NCBI RefSeq assembly: GCF_016863395.1
Contig: NZ_BOOU01000049.1
Span: 1-64,000, forward strand
Reading direction: 5' to 3'
DNA length: 64,000 nucleotides
Origin: Sphaerisporangium rufum
GTDB lineage: Bacteria; Actinomycetota; Actinomycetes; Streptosporangiales; Streptosporangiaceae
A model generated the notes under the pieces. It was not told where the DNA came from and made no database searches. It saw nothing but the letters and a program-made list of their open reading frames with translations. The position numbers and the translations under genes are program-made. Positions 56,148 through 64,000 of this stretch are shown piece by piece. Positions within the stretch are counted from its first letter, which is position 1. The number at the start of each line of letters is the position of its first letter.

Positions 56148-56235
56148 CTTATTGATACAGGAGTGCCGACGGTTACCTCCGCGGCTCGCGACACACGCAC
56201 TCCTCCTCCTCAGCGAGTCGTAATCCAGGAGCGCC

Positions 56236-57798
56236 ATGCGATCTCTCCGGCGTCGTACCCGGCAGGCCCGCCTGCCGGCCGTCCTGCTCTCGATCTCCGT
56301 CGTCGCCATGTCCGCCTGCTCGAACTCCACCGCCACTCCGGACGCCGCCCAGACGACCGGTTCGAACGCCGGTGGGAATGTACTGCGGGTCGTGGTGCCG
56401 GCCGAGCCGGCCACCTTCAATCCCGTTCTCACCCTTTACAGCACACTACGTATCGTTGGGCCGGTTTTCGACCCGCTGGTGGGTTTCGATAAGGAGTCTC
56501 TCGAACCGAACGACTCGGGGCTGCTCACCTCCTGGGAACGGGTGTCGCCGACCGAGTGGCGGTTCAAGGTTCGCCAGGGCGTCAAGTTCCACAACGGGGA
56601 GGCGTGGGACGCCAACGCCGCGGCCTTCACCATCGAGAAGTACCGTGACGAGCCGAAGAGCGGCTTCGCCCCCTACTACAAGCGGGTCGAGGAAGTGAAG
56701 GCGGAGTCGGCGGACTCGCTGCTGATCACCACCAAGGTGCCCTACATCGCGATGCCGAAGGTGCTCACCACGGCCATGGGCGTGCCACCGAAGTACTATG
56801 CCGAGGTGACCGGGGACCGGTTCGGCTCGGCGCCGGTCGGCACCGGACCGTTCCAGTTCGACTCCCTCGCCTCCGGCCAGAGCTTCTCGGTGAAGGCCTA
56901 CCCCGGCTACTGGCGCGGCGCCCCCAAGCTGGGCGGGATCAGGTACTCGTGGGCGGCGGACGCCTCCACCCGGGCCGCGCTGCTGCAGAGCGGCGGGGCC
57001 GACCTGGTGGCGGACCTGCCGAACGAGACGATCCCGCAGATAGAGAACGGTGCCGGCACCTCGGTGCTGTCCGCGCCCTCGCTGTACAAGATGGCCCTCA
57101 GCATGAACGCCAACGCCGGCACGCTGAAAGATCATGACCTGCGCAAGGCCGTGCAGGCGGCGATCGACTACGACTCGATCGTCAAGACCCTGTTCGGCGG
57201 CGTCGGCGCCCGCAAGTCGCCGTACTTCATCGGGGACCTGTTGCCGCAGCAGCCGGCCGTGACCTACCAGAAGTTCGATCCGGCCCGGGCCAAGGAACTG
57301 GTCCGGGCGGCCGGTGGCACACCCAAGATCCGTTTCCTGTACACCACGGGCTTCTACCCCAAGGACAAGCAGGTCGGCGAGGCGGTCTCGGCGATGCTGC
57401 AGGACGCGGGCTTCCAGGTGGAGCAGGTGCCGCTGGAGAACGCCGCGCTGCGCACCGAGCGCAATACCGGCAACTACTCGATGTACATGGTGCAGAACTT
57501 CCCGGTCTTCGCGCACCCCGATTCGTTCATCGCCTTCTTCACCGGCAACAACGCGGCCGTCAAGTACTGCAACGACCCCGACGGCTACGACGCGCTCACG
57601 GAGAAGGCCCTGTCGGCCACCGACCAGGGGGCGAGCGATGAGGTCTACGACCAGGTGGAGAAGAAGATCCTGGACGAGGATGCCTGTAACGCGATCCTCT
57701 ACGACCAGGTGGTCTCCTACGGGATGACCGACAAGGTCAAGGGGCTCAAGCCGGCCCTGGACGCGGTCCCGTCGATGTACGAGGTGACGCTGGGCTGA
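56236..57798 (+). CDS. Peptide/nickel-type ABC transporter substrate-binding lipoprotein
   Basis: The 520-residue family 5 binding protein has a long basic signal with lipobox VVAMSAC (Cys28). NVLRVVVPAEPATFNPVLTL, WRFKVRQGVKFHNGEAWDA (the SBP5 signature region) and YKMALSMNANAGTLKDHDLRKAVQAAIDYD follow. Besides peptides, this family binds many catabolic substrates. CAGGAGCGCC precedes ATG 56236. A strong hairpin after the stop and a second promoter separate it from the rest of the transporter, so it can be made in excess. Confidence 0.93.
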   Translation: MRSLRRRTRQARLPAVLLSISVVAMSACSNSTATPDAAQTTGSNAGGNVLRVVVPAEPATFNPVLTLYSTLRIVGPVFDPLVGFDKESLEPNDSGLLTSWERVSPTEWRFKVRQGVKFHNGEAWDANAAAFTIEKYRDEPKSGFAPYYKRVEEVKAESADSLLITTKVPYIAMPKVLTTAMGVPPKYYAEVTGDRFGSAPVGTGPFQFDSLASGQSFSVKAYPGYWRGAPKLGGIRYSWAADASTRAALLQSGGADLVADLPNETIPQIENGAGTSVLSAPSLYKMALSMNANAGTLKDHDLRKAVQAAIDYDSIVKTLFGGVGARKSPYFIGDLLPQQPAVTYQKFDPARAKELVRAAGGTPKIRFLYTTGFYPKDKQVGEAVSAMLQDAGFQVEQVPLENAALRTERNTGNYSMYMVQNFPVFAHPDSFIAFFTGNNAAVKYCNDPDGYDALTEKALSATDQGASDEVYDQVEKKILDEDACNAILYDQVVSYGMTDKVKGLKPALDAVPSMYEVTLG

Positions 57799-57806
57799 TC
57801 CGGTGC

Positions 57807-57832
57807 GCGGGGGCGCCCGCCGGCGCCCCCGC
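57807..57832 (+). terminator. Perfect 11-base-pair hairpin after the binding protein gene
   Basis: GCGGGGGCGCC (57807-57817) and GGCGCCCCCGC (57822-57832) pair perfectly around a four-base loop, nine bases past the stop codon. There is no U-run. It probably ends most transcripts here or stabilises the 3' end of the binding-protein message. Confidence 0.7.
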
Positions 57833-57879
57833 GACACCACGCTCGCGGTGGAACCCGAGGACTGTGCCGGAGGTATGTC

Positions 57880-57908
57880 TTGACCGTCATCTTTTGTCGG
57901 ATTAGCTT
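57880..57908 (+). promoter_or_regulatory. Second promoter, for the ATPase-permease-catabolic operon
   Basis: TTGACC (57880-57885) is followed after 17 bases by TAGCTT (57903-57908). The operator palindrome starts six bases downstream. Confidence 0.45.
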
Positions 57909-57913
57909 TTCCG

Positions 57914-57929
57914 TACCGACCGGTCGTTA
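57914..57929. promoter_or_regulatory. Operator palindrome around CGACCGGTCG
   Basis: CGACCGGTCG (57917-57926) is a perfect 10-base palindrome, and the 16-base TACCGACCGGTCGTTA matches its own complement at 14 positions. It shares CCGACCGGT with the operator at 56132-56147 and differs by one base from the repeat at the TetR gene start. Confidence 0.55.
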
Positions 57930-57971
57930 TTTTCTTGTGGTCGGCAGCTCCGTCCAGCAGGGGAGGTCTGG

Positions 57972-58823
57972 ATGACGCGGGAGCGCCGCATCCTGGACGT
58001 CGACGACCTGACCGTCGTGCACCAGGCCGGCGGCCGGTGGGGGAACCGGCGAGGGGACACGGTGGCGGCCGTCGACGGCGTCTCGCTCACCGTGGACGCC
58101 GGTGAGATCATCGGCGTGGTCGGCGAATCCGGCTCCGGCAAGACGTCGCTGGCCATGGCGGTCGCCGGTCTCGGCCGAATCTCCGGTGGCACGGTTACCG
58201 TCTCCGGCGTCCAGGTCAGCGGGCGGCTCAGCCGCGCCGAGCGGACCCGTGTCCAGGTGATCCTGCAGGACCCGCACGGATCTCTCGACCCGCGGCAGAC
58301 CGTCCGCCGAGGACTGCGCGAGTTGCGCCGCATCCACCCCGAACGCACCGGGTGGACGACCGACGAGGAACTGCTGGCGAAGGTCGGGCTCAACGCCGAC
58401 CTGCTCGACCGGCTGCCCCACCAGGTCAGCGGCGGCCAGGCACAGCGTGTCGCGATCGCGCGCGCCCTGCTGCTGCGCCCCGCCCTGCTGCTCGCCGACG
58501 AGCCCACCTCCGCGCTGGACGTCTCGGTGCAGGCGCAGATCCTGCGGCTGCTGCTCGGCCTGCGCCGCAGCGAGGACCTGGCCATTCTGTTCATCAGTCA
58601 CGACCTCGCCGTGGTCCGCGCCGTGTGCGACCGGGTGCACGTCATGCTGCGCGGGCGGGTCGTCGAGCACGGGCCCACGGCCGAGGTCTTCGAGCGCCCC
58701 GCGCACGAGTACACCCGCCGGTTGCTCGCCGCCATCCCTGGCCGGCGCCCGCTCGACCCGGCCGACCCGGCCGGACGGCCGGTGCAGGTGACCACCGCCT
58801 CGGTGCCCGGCGGTGAGCCGTGA
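57972..58823 (+). CDS. Peptide-type ABC transporter ATPase (DppF/OppF-like)
   Basis: The 283-residue ATPase has Walker A GESGSGKTS (51-59), the Q-loop in VILQDPHGSLDPRQT, signature VSGGQAQRVAIARAL, Walker B LLLADEPTSALD and switch His SHDLAVV. A short oligopeptide-type C-terminus (HEYTRRLLAAIPGRRP) follows. AGGGGAGG precedes ATG 57972. The usual gene order is permeases before ATPases; here one ATPase precedes the permeases and the other follows them. Confidence 0.92.
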   Translation: MTRERRILDVDDLTVVHQAGGRWGNRRGDTVAAVDGVSLTVDAGEIIGVVGESGSGKTSLAMAVAGLGRISGGTVTVSGVQVSGRLSRAERTRVQVILQDPHGSLDPRQTVRRGLRELRRIHPERTGWTTDEELLAKVGLNADLLDRLPHQVSGGQAQRVAIARALLLRPALLLADEPTSALDVSVQAQILRLLLGLRRSEDLAILFISHDLAVVRAVCDRVHVMLRGRVVEHGPTAEVFERPAHEYTRRLLAAIPGRRPLDPADPAGRPVQVTTASVPGGEP

Positions 58824-58853
58824 CCGTCCACCATCGTCCATTCGGAGGCCGGC

Positions 58854-59777
58854 GTGCTTAGGTTCCTGGCAGGAAAGGTGACGCGCGGCGTCGTCACCCT
58901 GCTCATCGCGGTGTCGGCCGCGTTCTTCCTGGCGCGCGGCACCGGCGACCCGGTCCGCGAGATGCTCGGCGACCTGGCCGGACCCGAGCAGGTCGCGCAG
59001 CTCAGCGCCCAGCTCGGCCTGGACCGGCCACTGCCCGTCCAGTACGCGGCCTTCGTCGGTGACCTGGCCACCGGCGACCTCGGCACCTCGATCCGCTACG
59101 GCACGCCGAACCTGGACCTGATCCTCGGCTGGCTGCCCGCCTCCCTGCAACTCGCCGCCGCCGCGATGGTGCTCGCCGTGCTCGTCGGCATTCCCCTCGG
59201 CGTCTGGGCCGCGCTGCGCGAGGGCCGGTTCGCCGACCGGTTCGCCTCCACGGTGGCGCTCACCGGGCAGTCCATCCCGCTCTTCTGGCTCGGCCTGATG
59301 CTGATCCTGCTGTTCGCGGTGACCCTCGGCTGGCTGCCCGCCGGCCAGTCCACCGGGTTCAGCTCGCTGATCCTGCCGGCCGTCACCCTGTCCACGCTGC
59401 CGATGGCGCAGATCGCCCGGCTCACCCGGTCGAGCATGTCAGAGGTGCTCGGCGAGGCGTTCCTGGACGCCACCCGGGCACGCGGCGTCGCCCGGTGGCG
59501 GGTGGTGCTGGTGCACGCCCTGCGCAACGCCGCGCTACCGGTCATCACGATCATCGGCCTGCAGACCGGGACCCTGCTGTCCGGCGCCATCACCGTCGAG
59601 TTCGTCTTCGCCTGGCCGGGACTGGGCACCCTGGCCACCCAGGCGGTGCAGATGCGCGACTTCTCACTGATCCAGGCGATCGTCATATTCGGAGCGGTGG
59701 TGTTCGTGCTCGTCAATCTGATCGTCGACCTGCTGTACGGGATCCTGGACCCGCGGATCCGGGACGGCGTCGCGTGA
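58854..59777 (+). CDS. Peptide-type ABC transporter permease (DppB-like)
   Basis: This 307-residue permease has the DppB layout: VTRGVVTLLIAVSAAFFLARGTGDPVREMLGD, QLGLDRPLPVQYAAFVGDLATGDLGTSIRYG, then six helices with the coupling motif SSMSEVLGEAFLDATRARGVARWRVVLVHALRNAALP and VEFVFAWPGLGTLATQAV. GTG 58854 has GGAGGCCGGC. It overlaps the next permease gene by GTGA. Confidence 0.93.
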   Translation: MLRFLAGKVTRGVVTLLIAVSAAFFLARGTGDPVREMLGDLAGPEQVAQLSAQLGLDRPLPVQYAAFVGDLATGDLGTSIRYGTPNLDLILGWLPASLQLAAAAMVLAVLVGIPLGVWAALREGRFADRFASTVALTGQSIPLFWLGLMLILLFAVTLGWLPAGQSTGFSSLILPAVTLSTLPMAQIARLTRSSMSEVLGEAFLDATRARGVARWRVVLVHALRNAALPVITIIGLQTGTLLSGAITVEFVFAWPGLGTLATQAVQMRDFSLIQAIVIFGAVVFVLVNLIVDLLYGILDPRIRDGVA

Positions 59778-60658
59778 CCGCCGTGCTGGCCCCGCGCCGT
59801 CCGGCGTCCGGGCGGCCGGCGACCCGGGCCCGCGGCGCGGGCGCGGTGCTGGCCTTCGGGGTGCCGCTGGCACTGATCGGCGCGGTCTGCCTGGCCGCGC
59901 CGCTGCTGCCCCTGCCCGACCCGGCCGCGCAGTCGCTGTCCGCCGCGCTGCGCCCGCCGGCCTGGCTGTCCGGCGGGGACGCGGCCCACCTGCTCGGCAC
60001 CGACCACCTGGGCCGGGACGTGCTGGCGCGGATCTTGTACGGCGGCCGGCTCACCTTTCTCATCGCGGTGGCCGGCATGCTGGCCGGCGCGGTGCCCGGC
60101 ACGTTGCTCGGCCTGGTCAGCGGCTTCTACCGGGGAACGGTCGACGCGGTGGTGTCCCGGTTCGTCGAAGCCCAGCTGGCGCTGCCGTTCATCCTGCTGG
60201 CCATCGCGGTGATCGCCGGCCGAGGGCGTTCGCTGTCCGCGCTGGTGCTGGTGCTGGCGCTGTTCGGCTGGGCCCAGTACGCCCGGGTGATCCGTGCCGA
60301 GACGCTGTCACTGCGCGAGCGCCCGTTCGTGCTCGGCCTGCGCTGCGCGGGCGTGCCGGCACCGCGCATCCTGCTCGCCCACATGCTGCCGAACGTCGCC
60401 GGTACCGTCCTGGTGCTGGTCACACTGCAGATCGGCACCGTCATCCTGGCCGAGAGCGCGCTCAGCTTCCTCGGCCTCGGCGTGGTGTCCCCGCAGATCA
60501 GCTGGGGCGCCATGCTCGCGGACGGCCGCGACCAGCTCACCCACGCCTGGTGGGTGGCGGCGTTCCCCGGCCTGGCGATCACCACGGTCGTCCTGCTCGT
60601 CAACCTGCTCGGGGACGCCATGCGGTCCTGGCTCGACCCCAAGAAGCGGAGGTACTGA
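59774..60658 (+). CDS. Peptide-type ABC transporter permease (DppC-like)
   Basis: The 294-residue permease begins at GTG 59774, overlapping the first permease by GTGA; the longer open frame upstream is a shadow. DppC hallmarks are LLGTDHLGRDVLARILYGGRLTFLIAV, QLALPFILLAIAVIAGRG, RAETLSLRERPFVLGLRCAGVPAPRILLAHMLPNV and ESALSFLGLGVVSPQISWGAML. It forms the channel with the DppB-like protein. Confidence 0.93.
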   Translation: MTAVLAPRRPASGRPATRARGAGAVLAFGVPLALIGAVCLAAPLLPLPDPAAQSLSAALRPPAWLSGGDAAHLLGTDHLGRDVLARILYGGRLTFLIAVAGMLAGAVPGTLLGLVSGFYRGTVDAVVSRFVEAQLALPFILLAIAVIAGRGRSLSALVLVLALFGWAQYARVIRAETLSLRERPFVLGLRCAGVPAPRILLAHMLPNVAGTVLVLVTLQIGTVILAESALSFLGLGVVSPQISWGAMLADGRDQLTHAWWVAAFPGLAITTVVLLVNLLGDAMRSWLDPKKRRY

Positions 60659-60659
60659 C

Positions 60660-61676
60660 ATGTCCCCGGTCCTGGAGTTGCGCGGCCTGACGATCGAGGC
60701 GGCGACCGCCGGCGGCCGGCACGTGCTGGCCGACGGCGTCGACCTGAGCCTGGCGGCGGGGGAGACCCTCGGCTTGATCGGGGAGTCGGGCAGTGGCAAG
60801 ACGACCACCGTGCGCAGCGTGCTCGGGCTGCTGGACCGCAACGTCGCGGTCAGTGCCGGCGAGGTGCGGGTGCTCGGCGAGCTGATTCAGGCACCCGGGG
60901 TGCAGGCGGCCGGCCGGGTGCGCGGGCGGCACGTCGGAATGGTGTTCCAGGGCGCGTCGTCTTCGCTGGACCCGCTGATGACCGTGCGCCGCCAGCTCCG
61001 CGAGGTGGCGCGCACCCACCTGCCGCGGCTGTCGCGGGCCGAGCGGGACGCGCGCATCGCCGGTGTCATCGCCAGGATGGGGTTCACCGAGGTGGACCGG
61101 GTGCTCGACTCCTTCCCCCACCAGCTGTCCGGCGGCATGCGGCAGCGGATCGCCATCGCGCTCGCCGTGGTGACCGAGCCGGAGGTACTGATCACCGACG
61201 AGTGCACGTCGGCGCTGGACGTGACCACCCAGGCGGAGGTGGTCGGCCTGCTCGCCTCGCTGACCGCCGCGTCGTCGCGGGGCACCGGGATGGGCATGGT
61301 GTTCGTGACCCACGACCTGATGCTGGCCGGTGAGATCTGCGACCGGATCGCGGTGATGTACGCCGGTCAGATCGTCGAGGTCGGCGCCGCCCGCGAGCTC
61401 ATCACCGCTCCGCGGCACCCCTACACCCGTGCCCTGCTGGCCGCGATCCCGAGGTGGGACGGCGGCGAGGTGCGGGCCATCGACGGGACGGCCCCGAGGG
61501 TCACCGAGGACTGGCCGGGCTGCCGGTTCGCGCCGCGCTGCCCGCGGGCCGAACAGATCTGCCGGGCCGGTGAGGTGCCATGGGCGCCGCTGCCGGGCGG
61601 CGGCCGGGCCCGCTGCCACTTCGCCGCCGGCGACGGGCCCGGCGCCGCGGTGCCCGCCTCCTCGGCGCGCCGATGA
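60660..61676 (+). CDS. Peptide-type ABC transporter ATPase (DppD/OppD-like)
   Basis: This 338-residue ATPase has Walker A GESGSGKTT, VFQGASSSLDPLMTV, signature LSGGMRQRIAIALAV, Walker B VLITDECTSALD (Cys replaces the usual Pro after DE) and THDLMLAGEICD. The C-terminal oligopeptide extension carries the Cys cluster GCRFAPRCPRAEQIC, which in OppD-type ATPases can hold an iron-sulfur cluster. ATG 60660 has GGAGG seven bases upstream. The gene overlaps the enoyl-CoA hydratase gene by ATGA, tying transport to catabolism. Confidence 0.92.
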   Translation: MSPVLELRGLTIEAATAGGRHVLADGVDLSLAAGETLGLIGESGSGKTTTVRSVLGLLDRNVAVSAGEVRVLGELIQAPGVQAAGRVRGRHVGMVFQGASSSLDPLMTVRRQLREVARTHLPRLSRAERDARIAGVIARMGFTEVDRVLDSFPHQLSGGMRQRIAIALAVVTEPEVLITDECTSALDVTTQAEVVGLLASLTAASSRGTGMGMVFVTHDLMLAGEICDRIAVMYAGQIVEVGAARELITAPRHPYTRALLAAIPRWDGGEVRAIDGTAPRVTEDWPGCRFAPRCPRAEQICRAGEVPWAPLPGGGRARCHFAAGDGPGAAVPASSARR

Positions 61677-62431
61677 GCGCCGTCGCCGCGCCGGCCGGGC
61701 GCTTCACCGCGGTCCTGCTGGACGGCCGGACCGCGACCGTCACCTGGTCCCGGCCCGAGCGGCGCAACGCCATCGGCGCGGAGGTCTGCGCGGAGCTGGT
61801 GCCGGCGCTGACCGGGCTGGCCGGCCGCCGCGACGTGGACGTCGTCGTGCTGCGGGCCGCCGGGCGGCCGTTCTGCGCCGGGTGGGACGTCACCGACTTC
61901 GCCGGGCTGGCCGGGGCGTCGCCCGGCGAGCTGGCCGCGTTCTTCCGGCACGGCCGCCGGTTGCTCGCCGCGATCGGCGCGCTGCCGCAGGTCACGGTGG
62001 CCGCGCCCGCCGGTGCGGCGCTCGGCTTCGGCTGCGCCCTGCTGGCCCGCTGCGACCTGGTCGTGGCGGCCGACGACTGCCGCTTCGGGCTGCCGGAGAT
62101 CACCCTCGGCATGCCGCCGGCCACCGTCCTGCCCGAACTGCTGCGGGTCATGACCCGGCGCGCCGCCCTGGCCTGGGCGGTGACCGGGGAACGCCTCCCC
62201 GCGCACCGCGCGCTGGCCGACGGGCTGGTCACCTCGGTCGTCCCGGCGGCCGCGCACGAGGAGGAGACCGCCGCGCTGGCCGCCGCGCTGGCCGGCCGCC
62301 GGCCGGGGGTGGTCCGGGACACCAAGGCCCTGGCGGGCCGGCTGGCCGCGGCCGGCGAGGAGGACCGGACCGCGCTGGGGATGGCGTCGGCCATCGCCCG
62401 GTTCACCGCATCGGAAGGAGAGGCCCGTTGA
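61673..62431 (+). CDS. Enoyl-CoA hydratase/isomerase family protein
   Basis: The 252-residue crotonase-fold protein has TVTWSRPERRNAIGAEV, LRAAGRPFCAGWDVTDFAG (oxyanion loop), VTVAAPAGAALGFGCALLARCDLVVAADDCRFGLPEITLGMPP. The second catalytic Glu is conserved in LPEI; the first position is Gly/Ala-rich, so hydratase activity is not certain and an isomerase or ring hydrolase is possible. ATG 61673 overlaps the ATPase stop by ATGA. With the ligase downstream it points to CoA-thioester chemistry. Confidence 0.88.
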   Translation: MSAVAAPAGRFTAVLLDGRTATVTWSRPERRNAIGAEVCAELVPALTGLAGRRDVDVVVLRAAGRPFCAGWDVTDFAGLAGASPGELAAFFRHGRRLLAAIGALPQVTVAAPAGAALGFGCALLARCDLVVAADDCRFGLPEITLGMPPATVLPELLRVMTRRAALAWAVTGERLPAHRALADGLVTSVVPAAAHEEETAALAAALAGRRPGVVRDTKALAGRLAAAGEEDRTALGMASAIARFTASEGEAR

Positions 62432-63459
62432 CCGAGCCGCCCGGCGCCCGGCGCCTCAGGATCGGCATGTCACTGTCGGCGCACTACCCGCCCGGCACGC
62501 CGGTGCGCGAAGCGCTGCGCGAGACGATGGAACAGGTGGCGCTGGCCGAAGAGATGGGCCTGTCGTCCATCTTGCTCGGTCACCACTACCTGGCCCGGTC
62601 GCAGTTCCTGCAACCCCTCTCGACGGTCGCTTACCTGGCGGCCCGCACCGAGCGGATCCGGCTCGGCTTCGGGGTCTACCTGCTGCCGCTGCACAACCCG
62701 CTGGCCCTGGCGGAGGAGTTCGCGACGCTGGACCAGCTGTCCGGCGGCCGGCTGATCGTCGGGCTGGGCGCCGGGTACCGCGGCGTGGAGTTCCGCGCGT
62801 TCGGCGTCCCGGTGGAGGAGCGGTTCCGCCGGCTGGAGGAGTACGTCGGCGTGCTGCGCGCGCTGTGGTCGGGCGAGCCGGTCACCGCCTCGGGGAGCTT
62901 CGGCGAGCTGGCCGGCGCCCGGGTGCTGCTGCGTCCGGTCGCACCCGGCGGCCCGCCGCTGTGGCTCGGTGCCTTCGGTCCGGCCGGCATGCGCCGGGTG
63001 GCCCGGCTGGACGCCGCCTGGGCCGTCGCGCCCAACGGCACCGTCGAGGAGGTGGCCGCGCGGATGGCGGACTTCCGGGCGGCTCTCGCCGAGCACGGCC
63101 GCTCAGCGGACCGTGACTACCCGCTGCTGCGCGAGGGCTGCGTCGCGCCGACCCGGCGGCAGGCGGTCGACGCGGCCGGCCCGTACCTCGCCGGGCAGTA
63201 CGAGAACTACCGGGGCTGGAAGCACGGGACGTCGGCGCACGAGCTGATCGAGGGCCACGCGGTGATCGGCTCGCCGGACGACGTGGCCGAGCGGCTCGCG
63301 CGGTACGCCGCGATCGGGCACACCGAGGTGGTGCTGCGGCTGCAGTGGAGCGGCATGCCACAGGCCGACGTGCTGCGCTCGATCCGGCTGCTGGGCCGGG
63401 AGGTCCTGCCGGCCCTGGCCGAGGTGCCGGTCGGCGCCCCGGCTCCGGCGGCCGGGTGA
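62428..63459 (+). CDS. LLM-class flavin-dependent oxidoreductase
   Basis: The 343-residue luciferase-like enzyme starts at TTG 62428, supported by GGAAGGAG and a TTGA overlap with the hydratase stop. It has RIGMSLSAHYPPGTPV, SSILLGHHYLARSQFLQPLSTVAYLAART, FGVYLLPLHNPLALAEEFATLDQLSGGRLIVGLGAGYRGVEF, and a C-terminal GSPDDVAERLARY. It probably reduces or mono-oxygenates the imported compound with FMN or F420. The operon at 1165-13112 contains a distant relative in its last position. Confidence 0.88.
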   Translation: MTEPPGARRLRIGMSLSAHYPPGTPVREALRETMEQVALAEEMGLSSILLGHHYLARSQFLQPLSTVAYLAARTERIRLGFGVYLLPLHNPLALAEEFATLDQLSGGRLIVGLGAGYRGVEFRAFGVPVEERFRRLEEYVGVLRALWSGEPVTASGSFGELAGARVLLRPVAPGGPPLWLGAFGPAGMRRVARLDAAWAVAPNGTVEEVAARMADFRAALAEHGRSADRDYPLLREGCVAPTRRQAVDAAGPYLAGQYENYRGWKHGTSAHELIEGHAVIGSPDDVAERLARYAAIGHTEVVLRLQWSGMPQADVLRSIRLLGREVLPALAEVPVGAPAPAAG

Positions 63460-63488
63460 TGACCAGGTGAGAAGGGGTGCGAGTTGAC

Positions 63489-64000
63489 ATGACCGCCATC
63501 AACTTCGGTCGCGTGGTCGACCTGCAGCGGGTGCGCCGGGCGGCGGAACCCGCCATCGTCGGCGAGTCGGGCGTGTGGACTTACGAGCGCCTGGCCGACT
63601 CGGTGCACGCCGTCGCGGCGTTCCTGGCCGACCGCGGGGTCGGCCGGGGGGACCGGGTCGCGGTGCTCGGCCTGAACTCGGCGGAGTACGTTTGCGCGGT
63701 GCTCGCCGTCTACCGGATCGGCGGAGTCGCGGTGCCGCTGAACTACCGGCTGCGCCGGGAGGAGCTCGACTTCCTGGTCCGTGACAGCGGCGCGGTCGCG
63801 GTGCTCTGTGAGAGCGAGTTCCTGCCGGTCATGGCGGAGATCTGCGCGCCGCTGCGCCTGCGGGCGTCGGTGGTGCTGGACGGCGCCGGACCGCCCGGAT
63901 GGCCCTCCTTCGGCGAGGTGCTGGCCGGGCACGCCGGCCTCGTGACGCCGCTGGCCGAGGTGGGCTTCGACGACCCGCAGCGGATCATGTACACGTCCGG
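63489..64000 (+). CDS. Acyl-CoA ligase (AMP-dependent synthetase), N-terminal part
   Basis: The gene starts at ATG 63489 and is cut by the window end after 170 codons. The visible part has TYERLADSVHAVAAFLADRGVGRGDRVAVLGLNSAEYVCAVLAVYRIGGVAVPLNYRLRREELDFLVRDSGAVAVL broken here to its typical ANL layout, and reaches RIMYTSG, the start of the phosphate-binding motif. It lies 29 bases after the LLM gene and probably activates the imported carboxylic acid with CoA for the hydratase and PaaZ-type steps. Confidence 0.88.
   Translation, partial: MTAINFGRVVDLQRVRRAAEPAIVGESGVWTYERLADSVHAVAAFLADRGVGRGDRVAVLGLNSAEYVCAVLAVYRIGGVAVPLNYRLRREELDFLVRDSGAVAVLCESEFLPVMAEICAPLRLRASVVLDGAGPPGWPSFGEVLAGHAGLVTPLAEVGFDDPQRIMYTS

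Overview
The window comes from a very GC-rich (roughly 70% or more) actinomycete. Pointers are the strong third-position G/C bias, GTG and TTG starts, chains of 4-base ATGA/GTGA gene overlaps, LLM-class flavin-dependent oxidoreductases, a mycothiol-type maleylpyruvate isomerase-fold protein, a SpoIIE-type phosphatase, NRPS genes and a perfect CebR/CelR-type operator. A Streptosporangiales-like or related filamentous actinomycete fits, but I cannot name the genus. There is no rRNA, tRNA, CRISPR array or intact insertion sequence.

Layout. (1) 1-1154: start of a secreted chitin-binding protein and two very small membrane proteins. (2) 1165-13112, minus strand: a ten-gene catabolic operon with nearly every junction overlapping (class III aminotransferase, hydantoinase/oxoprolinase A and B, 2-oxo acid dehydrogenase E1alpha, E1beta and E2, two SDRs, an alpha/beta hydrolase, an LLM oxidoreductase). 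It is divergent from an IclR regulator (13363-14160). (3) 14220-18948, minus: a sugar-type ABC importer with a natural ATPase-permease fusion. A spaced 18-base sequence pattern is shared by its promoter and the region upstream of operon 2, so I read both as one regulon for one substrate. (4) 19362-29743: a compact NRPS locus with two single-module C-A-T synthetases on opposite strands, a stand-alone adenylating enzyme, a carrier protein and a stand-alone condensation protein. A perfect LacI-family (CebR-type) operator lies in the divergent promoter region. (5) 29861-33273, minus: five small genes (two proteins sharing a repeated AYTAGRD motif, a nucleoside deoxyribosyltransferase-like protein, a phosphoribosyltransferase-like protein, a 65-residue protein). 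This is the best candidate for an undescribed system, perhaps nucleotide-based defence or signalling. (6) 33454-50047: ordinary accessory chromosome, with a Tat-exported pectinesterase, an ECF sigma factor plus esterase, a two-component system, MarR, HxlR and AraC regulators, a toxin-antitoxin pair whose toxin is frameshifted, a LysE exporter and a SpoIIE phosphatase. (7) 50398-52901: methionine importer metN-metI-metQ, apparently leaderless at its first gene. (8) 53024-64000: a TetR regulator, divergent paaZ, and a peptide-type ABC importer whose operon runs into enoyl-CoA hydratase, LLM oxidoreductase and an acyl-CoA ligase cut by the window end. CCGACC-type sites recur at the regulator and at two transporter promoters.

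How it fits together. Regions 2 and 3 look like uptake and breakdown of an unknown cyclic amide or hydantoin: ATP-dependent ring opening, transamination, then oxidation and thioester formation. Region 8 looks like uptake and CoA-dependent breakdown of an aromatic or cyclic acid, with PaaZ supplying ring cleavage. Substrates are inferred from enzyme families only. E3 for the 2-oxo acid dehydrogenase and the remaining paa genes are absent from the window.
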